Below, piece after piece: positions 55,433-64,000 of a stretch of 64,000 bases of DNA. Source of the DNA: Peptacetobacter sp. (GTDB lineage Bacteria; Bacillota; Clostridia; Peptostreptococcales; Peptostreptococcaceae); the NCBI RefSeq assembly GCF_029264495.1, contig NZ_JARIBH010000030.1:1-64000 (forward strand), given 5' to 3'. A model generated the notes under the pieces. It was not told where the DNA came from, ran no database searches, and saw only the letters and a list, made by a program, of their open reading frames with translations. How positions within the stretch are numbered: the first letter of the stretch is position 1; every line of letters begins with the position of its first letter. Position numbers and translations under genes: made by a program.

Positions 55433-55481
55433 AAAAGAGCTACTTTGTTTTTAAAATAAAACAAAATAAGCTCTTTTTTAT
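55433..55481 (+). terminator. Rho-independent terminator
   Basis: AAAAGAGCT / AGCTCTTTT outer stem enclosing a second TTTGTTTT / AAAACAAA helix, then a T tract. Confidence 0.85.
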
Positions 55482-55526
55482 TATAGAAAATATTTAAAAT
55501 TAAGTAATTTAAAAGGAGGAAGAGAT

Positions 55527-56729
55527 ATGAAAAAAGAAAAGAAAGTCAAAAAAATTGGTTTAGTCCCGAAATTAATTATAGGGATTGTAGTAGGTATTAT
55601 AATAGGAACATATTTCCCATCAAAATTTGTTGAAATTTTAGTAACAATTAGCAATGTATTTTCTGCATTTTTATCATTTGTGATACCTTTTATAATTATA
55701 GGATTTGTAACAGCAGGAATAGCTGATTTAGCAACTGGAGCTGGGAAATTACTTGGAATAACAACAGCAATAGCATATGGTTCAACTTTAGTAGCAGGTT
55801 CAATAGCATTTATAATAGCATCAACATTATTTCCAAGATTTATAACATCTTCAGTAATAGATAAAATAGGAGATCCAAGTGCAGGACAATTATCTCCAAT
55901 ATTTTCAATACCTTTAGAGCCTATGGTAGATGTGACAGCAGCAATCGTATTTGCATTTATGATGGGACTTGGAATATCAGCATTAAGAAATAAAGGAAAG
56001 GGAGAGGTACTTTATAAATTCTTTAATGAATTTCAAGAGATAGTAAAGGCAACTCTTTCAACAATAATAATTCCATTATTACCAATATACATAGCAGGAA
56101 CATTTTCTAATATAGCTTATGCTGGACAAGTTTGGAATATATTGAGTGTTTTCTGGAAAGTATTTGTAACAGTAATTCCATTACATTTAATATACTTACT
56201 AGTACAATTTGGAGTTGCAGGTAGTATAGGAAAGAAAAATCCATTTACAATGTTAAAAAATCAAATACCAGGATATCTAACAGCAATAGGAACACAATCT
56301 TCAGCAGCAACTATACCAGTAAATGTAGAATGTGCTGAAAAAAATGGAGTTTCAAAACAAATAAGAGAATTTGTAGTTCCATTATGTGCAACAATACATT
56401 TATCAGGCTCTATGATTTCTATAACTTGCTTTACAACAGCAGTATTAATGATGAATAATATGCCACACGGGATAAATGTATTATTCCCTTACATAGCAAT
56501 GTTAGGAGTTGCTATGGTAGCTGCACCAGGAGCACCTGGAGGAGCTATAATGTCAGCTTTACCATTTCTTCCTATGGTAGGAATACCTTCTGAAGGAGGG
56601 CTTGCATCACTAATGATAGCACTTTATTTAACTCAAGATAGTTTTGGAACTGCTTGTAATGTATCAGGTGATAATGCAATAGCAGTTATAGTTGATAGAA
56701 TAAATAGTATAATGTTCAAAGAGAAATAA
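55527..56729 (+). CDS. Dicarboxylate/amino acid:cation symporter (DAACS family)
   Basis: Sodium- or proton-coupled transporter of acidic or neutral amino acids or dicarboxylates, 400 residues, with the eight-helix plus two-hairpin pattern. The hairpin 1 serine-rich motif appears as AIGTQSSAATIPV. The usual NMDGT motif of helix 7 is replaced by IHLSGS (VVPLCATIHLSGSMI), so cation or substrate preference may differ from classic GltP/GltT. AAAAGGAGG precedes the ATG. No clear promoter is visible after the asnA terminator; partial read-through is possible. Confidence 0.9.
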   Translation: MKKEKKVKKIGLVPKLIIGIVVGIIIGTYFPSKFVEILVTISNVFSAFLSFVIPFIIIGFVTAGIADLATGAGKLLGITTAIAYGSTLVAGSIAFIIASTLFPRFITSSVIDKIGDPSAGQLSPIFSIPLEPMVDVTAAIVFAFMMGLGISALRNKGKGEVLYKFFNEFQEIVKATLSTIIIPLLPIYIAGTFSNIAYAGQVWNILSVFWKVFVTVIPLHLIYLLVQFGVAGSIGKKNPFTMLKNQIPGYLTAIGTQSSAATIPVNVECAEKNGVSKQIREFVVPLCATIHLSGSMISITCFTTAVLMMNNMPHGINVLFPYIAMLGVAMVAAPGAPGGAIMSALPFLPMVGIPSEGGLASLMIALYLTQDSFGTACNVSGDNAIAVIVDRINSIMFKEK

Positions 56730-56756
56730 TTATGAAATAGAGAATTGATTTATTTA

Positions 56757-56806
56757 TAAAAAGTATCTTTTATGGTAATATATCATAAAAGGTACTTTTT
56801 TATTTT
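56757..56806 (+). terminator. Rho-independent terminator
   Basis: AAAAGTATCTTTTATG / CATAAAAGGTACTTTT stem with a T tract. Confidence 0.9.
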
Positions 56807-56821
56807 GAAAGGATGGTGTGT

Positions 56822-57352
56822 ATGAAAAAGAAAAATTTATTTATTGTATTTGTAGTAACAATTATTAGCAGTATTTTGCTTGTAGGATGTGGACAAAACA
56901 CTTCTGAAGTGAAAATTTTACAAAAAGGTGATGAAGCACCTAATTTTACAGCAGAATTAAATAATGGAAAAACATTTGAATTAGCAAACAATAAAGGTAA
57001 GAAAATAACAATTTTAAATTTTTGGGCAACTTGGTGTGGACCTTGCGTAGAAGAATTGCCAGCTATGGAGAAATTACAAAAAGATTATGGTGATAAAATA
57101 GAAGTTATGGCTATAAATAGTGGTGATAGCAAAGATTTAATAGGAAAATTTCTAAAAGCAAATAAATATACATTACCTATAGCATATGATGAAAACTTAG
57201 ATATATCTAGAAAATATCCAACTGACGGTATTCCATATACATTAATAATTGATAAAGATGGAAAAGTATATGAAGTATATACTGGATCTAGTGGAGCAGA
57301 AGCTCAATATATGTTGATTTCTGAGAAGATAGAGGAGATTTTAAATAAATAG
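56822..57352 (+). CDS. TlpA/ResA-like thiol-disulfide oxidoreductase lipoprotein
   Basis: Membrane-anchored extracytoplasmic thioredoxin-like protein of 176 residues; the lipobox LLVGC puts the lipidated Cys at 23. The active site is WATWCGPC, followed by the cis-Pro segment DGIPYTLIIDKDG. It begins a three-gene cassette with a 46-residue CXXC membrane peptide and a membrane 4Fe-4S protein, a set that suggests electron transfer from the cytosol to extracytoplasmic thiols. The start ATG 56822 has AAAGGATGG upstream, preferred over 56813. Confidence 0.92.
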   Translation: MKKKNLFIVFVVTIISSILLVGCGQNTSEVKILQKGDEAPNFTAELNNGKTFELANNKGKKITILNFWATWCGPCVEELPAMEKLQKDYGDKIEVMAINSGDSKDLIGKFLKANKYTLPIAYDENLDISRKYPTDGIPYTLIIDKDGKVYEVYTGSSGAEAQYMLISEKIEEILNK

Positions 57353-57493
57353 ATGAAATTAAAAATAATTTTAAGAAAGACAATAATTTTAGTGGCAATT
57401 TTATTTATAATTATTGGAATACATAATGGAGATATTAGAGATATAGTTAATAAAGCCACAAGAATTTGTTATGAATGTATAGGTATAGGATAA
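57353..57493 (+). CDS. 46-residue membrane peptide with C-terminal CxxC-type motif (CD1871A-like)
   Basis: The ORF track omits this gene. ATG 57353 directly follows the TlpA stop, and TAA 57491-57493 overlaps the next ATG (TAATG), so it is translationally coupled on both sides. The peptide has a basic start (MKLKIILRK), one hydrophobic helix (about 10-24), and ends RICYECIGIG, with Cys-x2-Cys. I recall a small family named after C. difficile CD1871A with this motif and neighbourhood. It may link the redox proteins on either side; no activity is known to me. Confidence 0.8.
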   Translation: MKLKIILRKTIILVAILFIIIGIHNGDIRDIVNKATRICYECIGIG

Positions 57494-58311
57494 TGAAAAA
57501 TTGGATAAAAGATAAAAAAAGAAAATTGATACAGCTTTTGTGTGCTATTTTGTATAATTGTAATATATCAGGATTTGCAAAAGGCAATATATATAAAGGA
57601 GAAATAAAAAGTGTGTGTGTACCTGGGCTTAATTGCTACTCTTGTCCTGGAGCAATAGCTTCCTGTCCAATTGGAAGTTTACAAACAGCTTTAGTATCTG
57701 CAAGATATAAATTTCCTTACTATATAATAGGATTAATGTTATTGTTTGGGATTTTACTTGGGAGAGTAATTTGTGGTTTTTTATGTCCTTTTGGATTAAT
57801 ACAAGAATTACTTTATAAAATTCCTTCTAAAAAAATAAAAAAAGGAAATTGGAGTAAAAAATTATCATCAATAAAATATATTGTATTAATTGTATTTGTA
57901 ATTTTAATACCTATTTTTATGGCTGCACCTGGTTTTTGTAAATATATATGTCCAGCCGGTACAGCAGAAGCAGGTATAATTTTAGTTTCAAAAAATGATA
58001 GTCTTAAAGCTCTGATAGGATTTTTATTTAATTGGAAAATTGTTTTGATGATGAGTATATTAGTATCATCTGTATTTATATTCAGGATATTTTGTAGATT
58101 TATTTGTCCATTAGGAGCTTTTTATGCTTTATTTAATAGAATATCAGTATTTGGATTTGAAATAGATAGTAAAAAATGCAATGGTTGTAATGCATGTACA
58201 ATAACTTGTAAATTAGATGTAAAAAATGTTGGAGATATGGAATGCATACAGTGTGGAGATTGTATGAAAAAATGCAGTCAAAATGCAATACAATTTAAAA
58301 GAAAAAAATAA
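57493..58311 (+). CDS. NapH/CcoG-like membrane 4Fe-4S protein
   Basis: Integral membrane electron-transfer protein of 273 residues from ATG 57493 (TAATG overlap), preferred over 57475. It contains CVPGLNCYSCPGAIASCP near the N-terminus, then CGFLCPFG, CKYICPAG and CRFICPLG at membrane helix ends, a pattern of NosR/NapH-like proteins. Two C-terminal 4Fe-4S sites follow (CNGCNACTITC and CIQCGDCMKKC). With about five helices it could pass electrons from a cytosolic ferredoxin to the TlpA-like protein outside. The partner assignment is inferred from the operon. Confidence 0.9.
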   Translation: MKNWIKDKKRKLIQLLCAILYNCNISGFAKGNIYKGEIKSVCVPGLNCYSCPGAIASCPIGSLQTALVSARYKFPYYIIGLMLLFGILLGRVICGFLCPFGLIQELLYKIPSKKIKKGNWSKKLSSIKYIVLIVFVILIPIFMAAPGFCKYICPAGTAEAGIILVSKNDSLKALIGFLFNWKIVLMMSILVSSVFIFRIFCRFICPLGAFYALFNRISVFGFEIDSKKCNGCNACTITCKLDVKNVGDMECIQCGDCMKKCSQNAIQFKRKK

Positions 58312-58342
58312 ATTTGATATATTAATTAATAGTATTAAGATA

Positions 58343-58380
58343 AAAAAATAAAACCAAGTAAACTTGGTTTTATTTTTTTA
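58343..58380. terminator. Bidirectional terminator
   Basis: AAATAAAACCAAGT / ACTTGGTTTTATTT stem with A and T runs between convergent genes. Confidence 0.92.
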
Positions 58381-58386
58381 TTTATT

Positions 58387-59484
58387 TTAAACATTGAATT
58401 TAAATAATATAACATCTCCATCTTTTACTATATATTCTTTACCTTCAAGTCTAACAGCACCTTTTTCTTTAGCTGCAGTCATATTTCCATACTGTATAAG
58501 GTCTTCATAAGCTATAGTTTCAGCTTTTATAAATCCTCTTTCTATATCAGAGTGTATTTTTCCACCAGCTTGTGGAGCTTTTGTTCCATTTTTTATAGTC
58601 CAAGCTCTAACTTCCATTTCACCAGCAGTAAGGAAAGAGATTAATCCTAAAAGATGATAAGAAGCTCTTATAAGTTTATCAAGACCAGATTGTTCAAGAC
58701 CTAAAGTTTGAAGGAATTCCATTTTTTCTTCGTCTGTTTCAAGTTCAGATATTTCAGCTTCTATTTGAGCACATACAACAACAGTGTCAGAACCTTCTGT
58801 ATCAGCAAATTCTCTAACTTTTGCAACCATAGGATTATTAGCACCATCGTCTGCTAAATCATCTTCACATACATTAGAAACATATATGACAGGTTTAGAA
58901 GTTAAAAGATTTAAAGATTTTACAAAAGCTTCTGTATCATCATCAAATTCCATTGTTCTTATGCACTTATTATCTTCAAGAGTAGCCATTAAACTCTCAA
59001 GTATATCAATTTCTCCTTGAAGAGTTTTATCAGCTTTAAGAGCTTTTCTAGTTTTAACTAATCTTCTTTCAAGAACTTCTATATCAGAGAATATAAGTTC
59101 TAAGTTTATAGTTTCAATATCTCTTAAAGGATCTACAGAACCATCAACATGAACAACATTAGGATCTTCAAAGCATCTAACAACATGAACTATGGCATCA
59201 ACTTCTCTTATATTAGATAAGAATTTATTACCAAGTCCTTCACCTTTAGAAGCACCTTTAACAAGACCAGCTATATCGCAAAACTCTATAGCAGTTTGAA
59301 CTATTTTTTTAGAATTATAAAGTTCTTTAAGTTTATTTAATCTTACATCTGGTACAGAAACAACACCTATATTAGGGTCTATTGTACAGAATGGATAATT
59401 TGCTGACTCAGCTCCAGCTTGAGTTATAGCATTAAATAGAGTACTTTTACCAACATTTGGTAAACCAACTATACCTAATTTCAT
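58387..59484 (-). CDS. ychF: Redox-regulated ATPase/GTPase YchF (Obg family)
   Basis: Ribosome-associated P-loop NTPase, the bacterial Ola1 homologue, which prefers ATP and takes part in stress responses. The P-loop [15 protein letters not shown] and switch region [13 protein letters not shown] are followed by [20 protein letters not shown] and the C-terminal TGS domain ([28 protein letters not shown]). Its length of 365 residues is typical. It is transcribed alone from the minus strand. Confidence 0.97.
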   Translation of the reverse strand: MKLGIVGLPNVGKSTLFNAITQAGAESANYPFCTIDPNIGVVSVPDVRLNKLKELYNSKKIVQTAIEFCDIAGLVKGASKGEGLGNKFLSNIREVDAIVHVVRCFEDPNVVHVDGSVDPLRDIETINLELIFSDIEVLERRLVKTRKALKADKTLQGEIDILESLMATLEDNKCIRTMEFDDDTEAFVKSLNLLTSKPVIYVSNVCEDDLADDGANNPMVAKVREFADTEGSDTVVVCAQIEAEISELETDEEKMEFLQTLGLEQSGLDKLIRASYHLLGLISFLTAGEMEVRAWTIKNGTKAPQAGGKIHSDIERGFIKAETIAYEDLIQYGNMTAAKEKGAVRLEGKEYIVKDGDVILFKFNV

Positions 59485-59571
59485 AATTTAATCGTCCTCT
59501 CTCTTTTTATTTTTAATAAATTTATAAAATTTATGCAAACTTATATAATTTATCTATTGACATATAGATTC

Positions 59572-59601
59572 ATTATACAACAGAATAAGTATTTCTGTAA
59601 A
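59572..59601 (-). promoter_or_regulatory. Promoter of ychF
   Basis: On the minus strand, TTTACA, 18-nt spacer, TATAAT, about 90 nt before the ychF start. Confidence 0.55.
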
Positions 59602-59698
59602 ATATATTTTGTACAAATGCGAATATTTTATGTATATCTTTATCGTTAAAAAGGTTATAATTAAATGTAATAGAAAAATTCAAAATAGGAGGAATAGA

Positions 59699-60967
59699 AT
59701 GGAATCTATAATAAAAAAAGAAATAGCTAAGGGTATGGGGCTTACTCTTATAAAAACTGAAAAATTTAAATCAAATCTGATTAGTATAAATATACAGAGA
59801 ATGCTGGAAAAAGAAGAGGCAGCAAAAAATTCGTTATTACCTCAAGTTCTTTTAAGTGGGTGTGAAAGATACCCTTCTATGAGAGAACTTTCTGATAGAT
59901 TGGATGATCTTTATGGGGCATCTATAATGGGAGATACATCAAAAAGAGGAGAAAAACAAATAATATCTTTTAAAATATTAAATACTAATGATAAATATAT
60001 AGATGAAAAAATATTTGCAGATATTATAGAATTAATGAATAATATAATAACAAAACCTCTTATAGTAGATGGTGGATTCAAAAAAGAATATTTGGATATA
60101 GAAAAAGAAAATTTAAAAAATAAAGTGTTATCTATAATAAATGATAAAAAATCATACGCACACAAAAGATGTATCGAAATAATGTGTGAAGACGAAAAAT
60201 ATAGTATTCCTTCATCTGGGAATATAGATGAAATAGAATCAATAACTACAGAAGATTTATATGAGCATTATAAAAAGATAATAAGAGATTCTAGAATTGA
60301 TATAATAGTTGAAGGTGATTTTGATTGTGAAGAAATAGAAAATATTATAAAAAATCATTTTTCTATAGAACGTGGGCAAATACAAGAATTAACAAGAGAA
60401 GATTTTTCTAAAAATGTAAGTAGTGTAAAAAAAGTGGATGAATCTATGGATATTACACAAGGAAAATTAGTTATGGGTTACAGAGCAAATGTGGATTATA
60501 AAGATGCAAAAAAATACTATGCATTAGTTACAGGATGTAGTGTTTTAGGTGGAGGAGCACACTCTAAATTGTTTAATAATGTAAGGGAAAAAGAAAGCTT
60601 ATGTTATTATATATTTGCAACTGTAGATAAATATAAATCTATAATGTTAATTTCTTCAGGAATAGAAATAGAAAATAGAGATAAGACAGAAAAACTTATA
60701 AATGAAAATTTAAAATCAGTTATGAATGGAGATATAACAGAAGAGGAATTATTAAATACTAAAAAATCTCTTATAAATGGGTTTAAATCTTCTTGTGATG
60801 GAATAGGTGGAATGTCTGAATTTGTATTTTCTCAAGAATTAGGAAATACAGATTATAAAATAGAAGAAATAATAGAATATGTTGAAAATGTTACTATTGA
60901 AGATATAGTAGAAGCTATGAGAGATATACAGGAAGATACAGTGTACTTCCTTACAAATGAAAAATAA
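59699..60967 (+). CDS. yfmF: M16-family peptidase-like protein, YfmF type
   Basis: Inactive-looking partner of an M16 (pitrilysin-type) protease pair; in B. subtilis YmfF/YmfH-type proteins are linked to EF-P modification. It has 422 residues from ATG 59699 (AGGAGG upstream); the track start at 59609 adds a spurious extension. The region LLSGCERYPSMRELSDRLDDLYGA aligns with the M16 N-terminal domain but lacks the HxxEH zinc motif, as expected for the non-catalytic member. The catalytic partner follows, 10 nt past the stop. Confidence 0.88.
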   Translation: MESIIKKEIAKGMGLTLIKTEKFKSNLISINIQRMLEKEEAAKNSLLPQVLLSGCERYPSMRELSDRLDDLYGASIMGDTSKRGEKQIISFKILNTNDKYIDEKIFADIIELMNNIITKPLIVDGGFKKEYLDIEKENLKNKVLSIINDKKSYAHKRCIEIMCEDEKYSIPSSGNIDEIESITTEDLYEHYKKIIRDSRIDIIVEGDFDCEEIENIIKNHFSIERGQIQELTREDFSKNVSSVKKVDESMDITQGKLVMGYRANVDYKDAKKYYALVTGCSVLGGGAHSKLFNNVREKESLCYYIFATVDKYKSIMLISSGIEIENRDKTEKLINENLKSVMNGDITEEELLNTKKSLINGFKSSCDGIGGMSEFVFSQELGNTDYKIEEIIEYVENVTIEDIVEAMRDIQEDTVYFLTNEK

Positions 60968-60977
60968 GGAGAAAAAA

Positions 60978-62273
60978 ATGGAAAAAATAGTAAATAATAT
61001 TATAAAAGAAGAATTATATTTTGAAACATTGGAAAATGGATTAAAAGTATATTTTATGCCTAAAAAAGGATTTATAAAAAAATATGCTGTATTAGCTACA
61101 GATTTTGGTTCTAATGATTTAGAATTTATTCCAAAAGGAGAAAATGAAAGGATAAAAGTAAATGAAGGGATTGCACATTTTTTAGAACATAAAATGTTTG
61201 AACAACCAGATGGAAAAAATGCATTCGATTTATTTTCTAAATATGGAGCAAATGCAAATGCATTTACAAATTTCAATATGACAGCATATCTATTTTCAGC
61301 AACAGAAAATTTTAATGAATGTTTAACACATCTTATAGATTATGTACAAACGCCATATTATACAGATGAAAATGTAGAAAAAGAAAAGGGAATAATAGCT
61401 CAAGAGATAAAAATGTATGATGATGATGCTAATTGGCAAGTATACTTTAATGCCTTAAAAGCAATGTATCAAAAACATAATGTCAAAATAGATATAGCAG
61501 GAGATGTAGAAAGCATATATAAAATAACACCAGAAGAACTTTATAAATGCTACAATACTTTCTATAATCCATCGAATATGATTTTATTTATTATAGGGGA
61601 TTTGGATCAAAAAGAAGTTTTTGAAACAGTAAAAAAAGCTAACCACACTGAAATAGAAAAAATAGAAGGTAAAATAACTAGATTTTCAGAAAAAGAACCA
61701 AAAGAGATAGCGTGTAAAGAGATAGTAGAAAAGTATCAAGTTTCAATGCCTATGTTTAATATAGGATATAAAGATGAAGATATAAATTTAAGAGGTAAAG
61801 AACTTTTAAGAAAAGAAGTTGTTAGTGATATACTTTGTGATATGATTTTTAAAACAGGAAGTGAATTAAATGACTATCTTTATATGAATGGGCTTGTAAA
61901 TGATAGTTTTTATGGAGGATTTTATTCAGAAGTTGAATATGCATTTACTCTTATATCTGGTGAGGGCAAAGATCCGTATAAAGTAAAAGATATTATAAGT
62001 GAATATATTGAAAAATATAAAAAAGAAGGCTTATCTAAAGAAAGTTTTGAAAGAGCAAAAAAGAAAAAAATTGGTGAATTTATAAAATATATGGATTCAA
62101 TGGAGTTTATAGCGAATAATTTTGTATCTTATGCATTTAAAGATATCAATATTTTAGATTATTTAGAAGTTTTAAAAGATGTTAAATTTGAAGATGTTGA
62201 AGAGAGATTAAATAAACACTTTAAAGAAGAAAATTGTGTGATTTCTATAATAGAGCCGATAGAATCTATGTAA
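60978..62273 (+). CDS. yfmH: M16-family zinc metallopeptidase, YfmH type
   Basis: Catalytic member of the YfmF/YfmH pair. The inverted zinc motif HxxEH is present as GIAHFLEHKMFE (near 71-75), with the downstream Glu in the EKGIIAQEIKMYDD segment. It has 431 residues from ATG 60978, behind AAGGAG that overlaps the end of yfmF; the track start at 60957 is inside that gene. Tight coupling to yfmF and then lgt (13 nt) suggests one operon. Confidence 0.9.
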   Translation: MEKIVNNIIKEELYFETLENGLKVYFMPKKGFIKKYAVLATDFGSNDLEFIPKGENERIKVNEGIAHFLEHKMFEQPDGKNAFDLFSKYGANANAFTNFNMTAYLFSATENFNECLTHLIDYVQTPYYTDENVEKEKGIIAQEIKMYDDDANWQVYFNALKAMYQKHNVKIDIAGDVESIYKITPEELYKCYNTFYNPSNMILFIIGDLDQKEVFETVKKANHTEIEKIEGKITRFSEKEPKEIACKEIVEKYQVSMPMFNIGYKDEDINLRGKELLRKEVVSDILCDMIFKTGSELNDYLYMNGLVNDSFYGGFYSEVEYAFTLISGEGKDPYKVKDIISEYIEKYKKEGLSKESFERAKKKKIGEFIKYMDSMEFIANNFVSYAFKDINILDYLEVLKDVKFEDVEERLNKHFKEENCVISIIEPIESM

Positions 62274-62286
62274 ATAGGGGGGAAAA

Positions 62287-63030
62287 ATGGATAGAGTAGC
62301 ATTTAATATTTTGGGAATAGATGTAATGTGGTATGGAATATTAATAGCACTAGGAATGCTTTTTGGAATATATTTAGCATTAAAAGAAGCTAAAAGAGTT
62401 GGAATATCAGAAGATGATGTTTTAAATATTGCTATAATTGCTATTCCAATAGCTATTATATGTGCGAGATTATACTATGTAGTGTTCAGTTGGGATTATT
62501 ACTCTCAAAATTTAAGAGAAATATTTAATATTAGAGGTGGAGGACTTGCAATACATGGTGGTCTCATAGGTGGTATACTTACAGGATATATATATACAAA
62601 AGCAAAAAAAATGAATTTCCTAAAAACAGCAGATGCAGTTATTATAGGTATGCCTCTAGCACAAGCAATAGGAAGATGGGGGAATTTTATAAATAAAGAG
62701 GCACATGGTGGACCAACAACTCTTCCTTGGGGAATAATGGTGGATGGTATTAAAGTACATCCAACATTTTTATATGAATCTATTTGGGATTTTATGATAT
62801 TTTTATTTATAATACTTTATATGAGAAAGAAAAAAACATATGAAGGAGAAGTTATAATATCTTATATAATTTTATATTCTATAGGTAGATTCTTTATTGA
62901 AGGACTTAGAACAGATAGTTTAATGATAGGACCTTTAAGAATGGCACAAATTATAAGTTTGGTTGGTATTATAATTGGTATATTCGCACATTTATATTTA
63001 AAAAAAAGAAATAAAAATAAATTAATTTAA
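62287..63030 (+). CDS. lgt: Prolipoprotein diacylglyceryl transferase
   Basis: Membrane enzyme that transfers diacylglycerol from phosphatidylglycerol to the lipobox Cys of prolipoproteins, the first step for the lipoproteins seen in this window. The 247 residues have seven helices. Signature motifs are GGGLAIHGGLIGGI and GRWGNFINKEAHGGPT, with the family's conserved His, Arg, Asn and Glu. GGGGGG precedes the ATG. It lies between yfmH and rsmH in an apparent operon. Confidence 0.96.
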   Translation: MDRVAFNILGIDVMWYGILIALGMLFGIYLALKEAKRVGISEDDVLNIAIIAIPIAIICARLYYVVFSWDYYSQNLREIFNIRGGGLAIHGGLIGGILTGYIYTKAKKMNFLKTADAVIIGMPLAQAIGRWGNFINKEAHGGPTTLPWGIMVDGIKVHPTFLYESIWDFMIFLFIILYMRKKKTYEGEVIISYIILYSIGRFFIEGLRTDSLMIGPLRMAQIISLVGIIIGIFAHLYLKKRNKNKLI

Positions 63031-63042
63031 AAGGAGGTAAGT

Positions 63043-63978
63043 ATGGAATTTAATCATGTATCAGTACTTCTTAATGAATGTATAGATAATCTCAATATAA
63101 AACCGGATGGAGTTTATGTAGATTGTACTATGGGAGGTGCAGGACATTCAAAAGAGATAGTAAAAAAACTTTCAAAGGATGGTTTGTTTATAGGATTCGA
63201 CCAAGATAAAAATGCTATAGCAACGGCAAAAGAAAGATTAGCAGAATATAGTGACAGAGTGAAGTTTGTACATAGTAATTTTGAAAATATAAAAGAAGAA
63301 TTAGAAAAAATAGGGGTCTATAAAATAGATGGAGTTCTTGCTGATTTAGGAGTTTCCTCTCATCAGTTAGATGAAGCAGATAGAGGTTTTTCTTATATGC
63401 AAGATGCACCTCTTGATATGAGAATGGATATAAGAAAAGATTTTTCTGCATATAATGTTGTAAATGAATATACAGAAGATGAACTTGCAGAAATAATAAA
63501 AAAATATGGAGAGGATAATTGGGCAAAAAGAATAGCTAAATTTATAGTTGAAGCTAGAGAAGAAAATCCTATAAAAACAACAGGTGAGTTAGTGGATATA
63601 ATAAAAAAAGCAATTCCTAAAAAAGCTAGAATAGATGGACCTCATCCAGCAAAAAGAACTTTTCAAGCAATAAGAATAGAAGTAAATAATGAATTAGGCG
63701 TAATAACAAAAATGATAAAAGATGCCTGCTCTATAATGAATACTGGAGGTAGAATATGTATAATAACATTTCACTCATTAGAAGATAGAATTGTTAAAAA
63801 TGAATTTAAATATCTTTCTCTTGATTGTATTTGTCCTCCAGAAATACCTTTCTGTCAATGTGACAAAGTTTCTGAAGTGAAGGTAATAACAAGAAAACCT
63901 ATATTACCTAGCAAAGAAGAAATAGAAGAAAATCCAAGATCAAGAAGTGCAAAATTAAGAGTTGCGGAAAAGAAATAA
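63043..63978 (+). CDS. rsmH: 16S rRNA (cytosine(1402)-N(4))-methyltransferase
   Basis: SAM-dependent methylase of the ribosomal P site (formerly MraW). The 311 residues include [13 protein letters not shown], the SAM loop [39 protein letters not shown], and [18 protein letters not shown], all conserved. AAGGAGG lies in the 12-nt gap after lgt. It usually begins the dcw division cluster; mraZ is not upstream here, and the window ends 22 nt after its stop. Confidence 0.97.
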   Translation: MEFNHVSVLLNECIDNLNIKPDGVYVDCTMGGAGHSKEIVKKLSKDGLFIGFDQDKNAIATAKERLAEYSDRVKFVHSNFENIKEELEKIGVYKIDGVLADLGVSSHQLDEADRGFSYMQDAPLDMRMDIRKDFSAYNVVNEYTEDELAEIIKKYGEDNWAKRIAKFIVEAREENPIKTTGELVDIIKKAIPKKARIDGPHPAKRTFQAIRIEVNNELGVITKMIKDACSIMNTGGRICIITFHSLEDRIVKNEFKYLSLDCICPPEIPFCQCDKVSEVKVITRKPILPSKEEIEENPRSRSAKLRVAEKK

Positions 63979-64000
63979 TTATATATTTTTATAAATATAT

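Overview
The window is a 64 kb stretch of a low-GC, AT-rich anaerobic Firmicute chromosome. Gene content points to the Peptostreptococcaceae, most likely Peptostreptococcus or a close relative of Clostridioides difficile; this is an inference, since no rRNA gene is present. Support comes from CWB2-type cell-wall anchoring repeats, a pyruvate:ferredoxin oxidoreductase, peptide and amino-acid uptake genes, an orphan DNA methyltransferase that I recognise as the C. difficile CamA type inside the same gene neighbourhood, and strong AGGAGG ribosome binding sites. I see no tRNA, rRNA, insertion sequence, prophage or CRISPR array. The only stable RNA gene is RNase P RNA.

Layout. 1-11.5 kb: cell-envelope and peptide-use block, with two paralogous secreted NlpC/P60 endopeptidases (both behind tandem WalR-type boxes), a POT peptide transporter, aminopeptidase P, a GHL10 glycosidase-like protein with CWB2 repeats and two LytR-CpsA-Psr proteins. 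11.7-13.5 kb: a HAD phosphatase and a small secreted protein with four PIITS(R/E) repeats. 13.7-20.1 kb: amidase, CamA-like methyltransferase, patatin, then ptsH-ptsI. 20.3-24 kb: a run of small lipoprotein and Cys-rich genes ending in csoR and an RseC-family gene with an in-frame TGA. 24-26.3 kb, minus strand: sortase B and a split ThrE exporter. 26.4-32 kb: rnpB, then a SPOR-domain protein and two unrecognised acidic proteins. 32-41 kb: mixed metabolism and signalling (CobD-like aminotransferase, hpt, PAP2, BaiN-like flavoprotein, GAF-SpoIIE phosphatase, flavodoxin-like reductase, aroB). 41-45.4 kb: pduL and PFOR, which together turn pyruvate into acetyl phosphate. 45.6-50 kb: murE, galE and an L,D-transpeptidase with CWB2 repeats. 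50.3-58.3 kb: BrnQ, two DUF3798 lipoproteins, asnA, a DAACS symporter and a TlpA / small CXXC / membrane 4Fe-4S cassette. 58.4-64 kb: ychF, yfmF-yfmH, lgt and rsmH.

The most notable item is the RseC-family gene at 23521-23958. TGA occupies the first conserved Cys codon (SA-U-AKCNKC) and is followed by a perfect TGACG-GTTT-CGTCA hairpin at the spacing and with the loop G expected of a bacterial SECIS element. The ORF track loses the N-terminus because it treats TGA as a stop. I propose a selenoprotein version of RseC, co-transcribed with a CsoR-family repressor. Other strong items are the CamA locus, the PIITS-repeat secreted protein, the WalR box architecture (with CAAAAA motifs inside one box array), and a ptsH leader with three mutually exclusive hairpins.

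Start sites were re-chosen by ribosome binding site in many places. Several ORF-track starts are too long, and a number of envelope genes use TTG or GTG.
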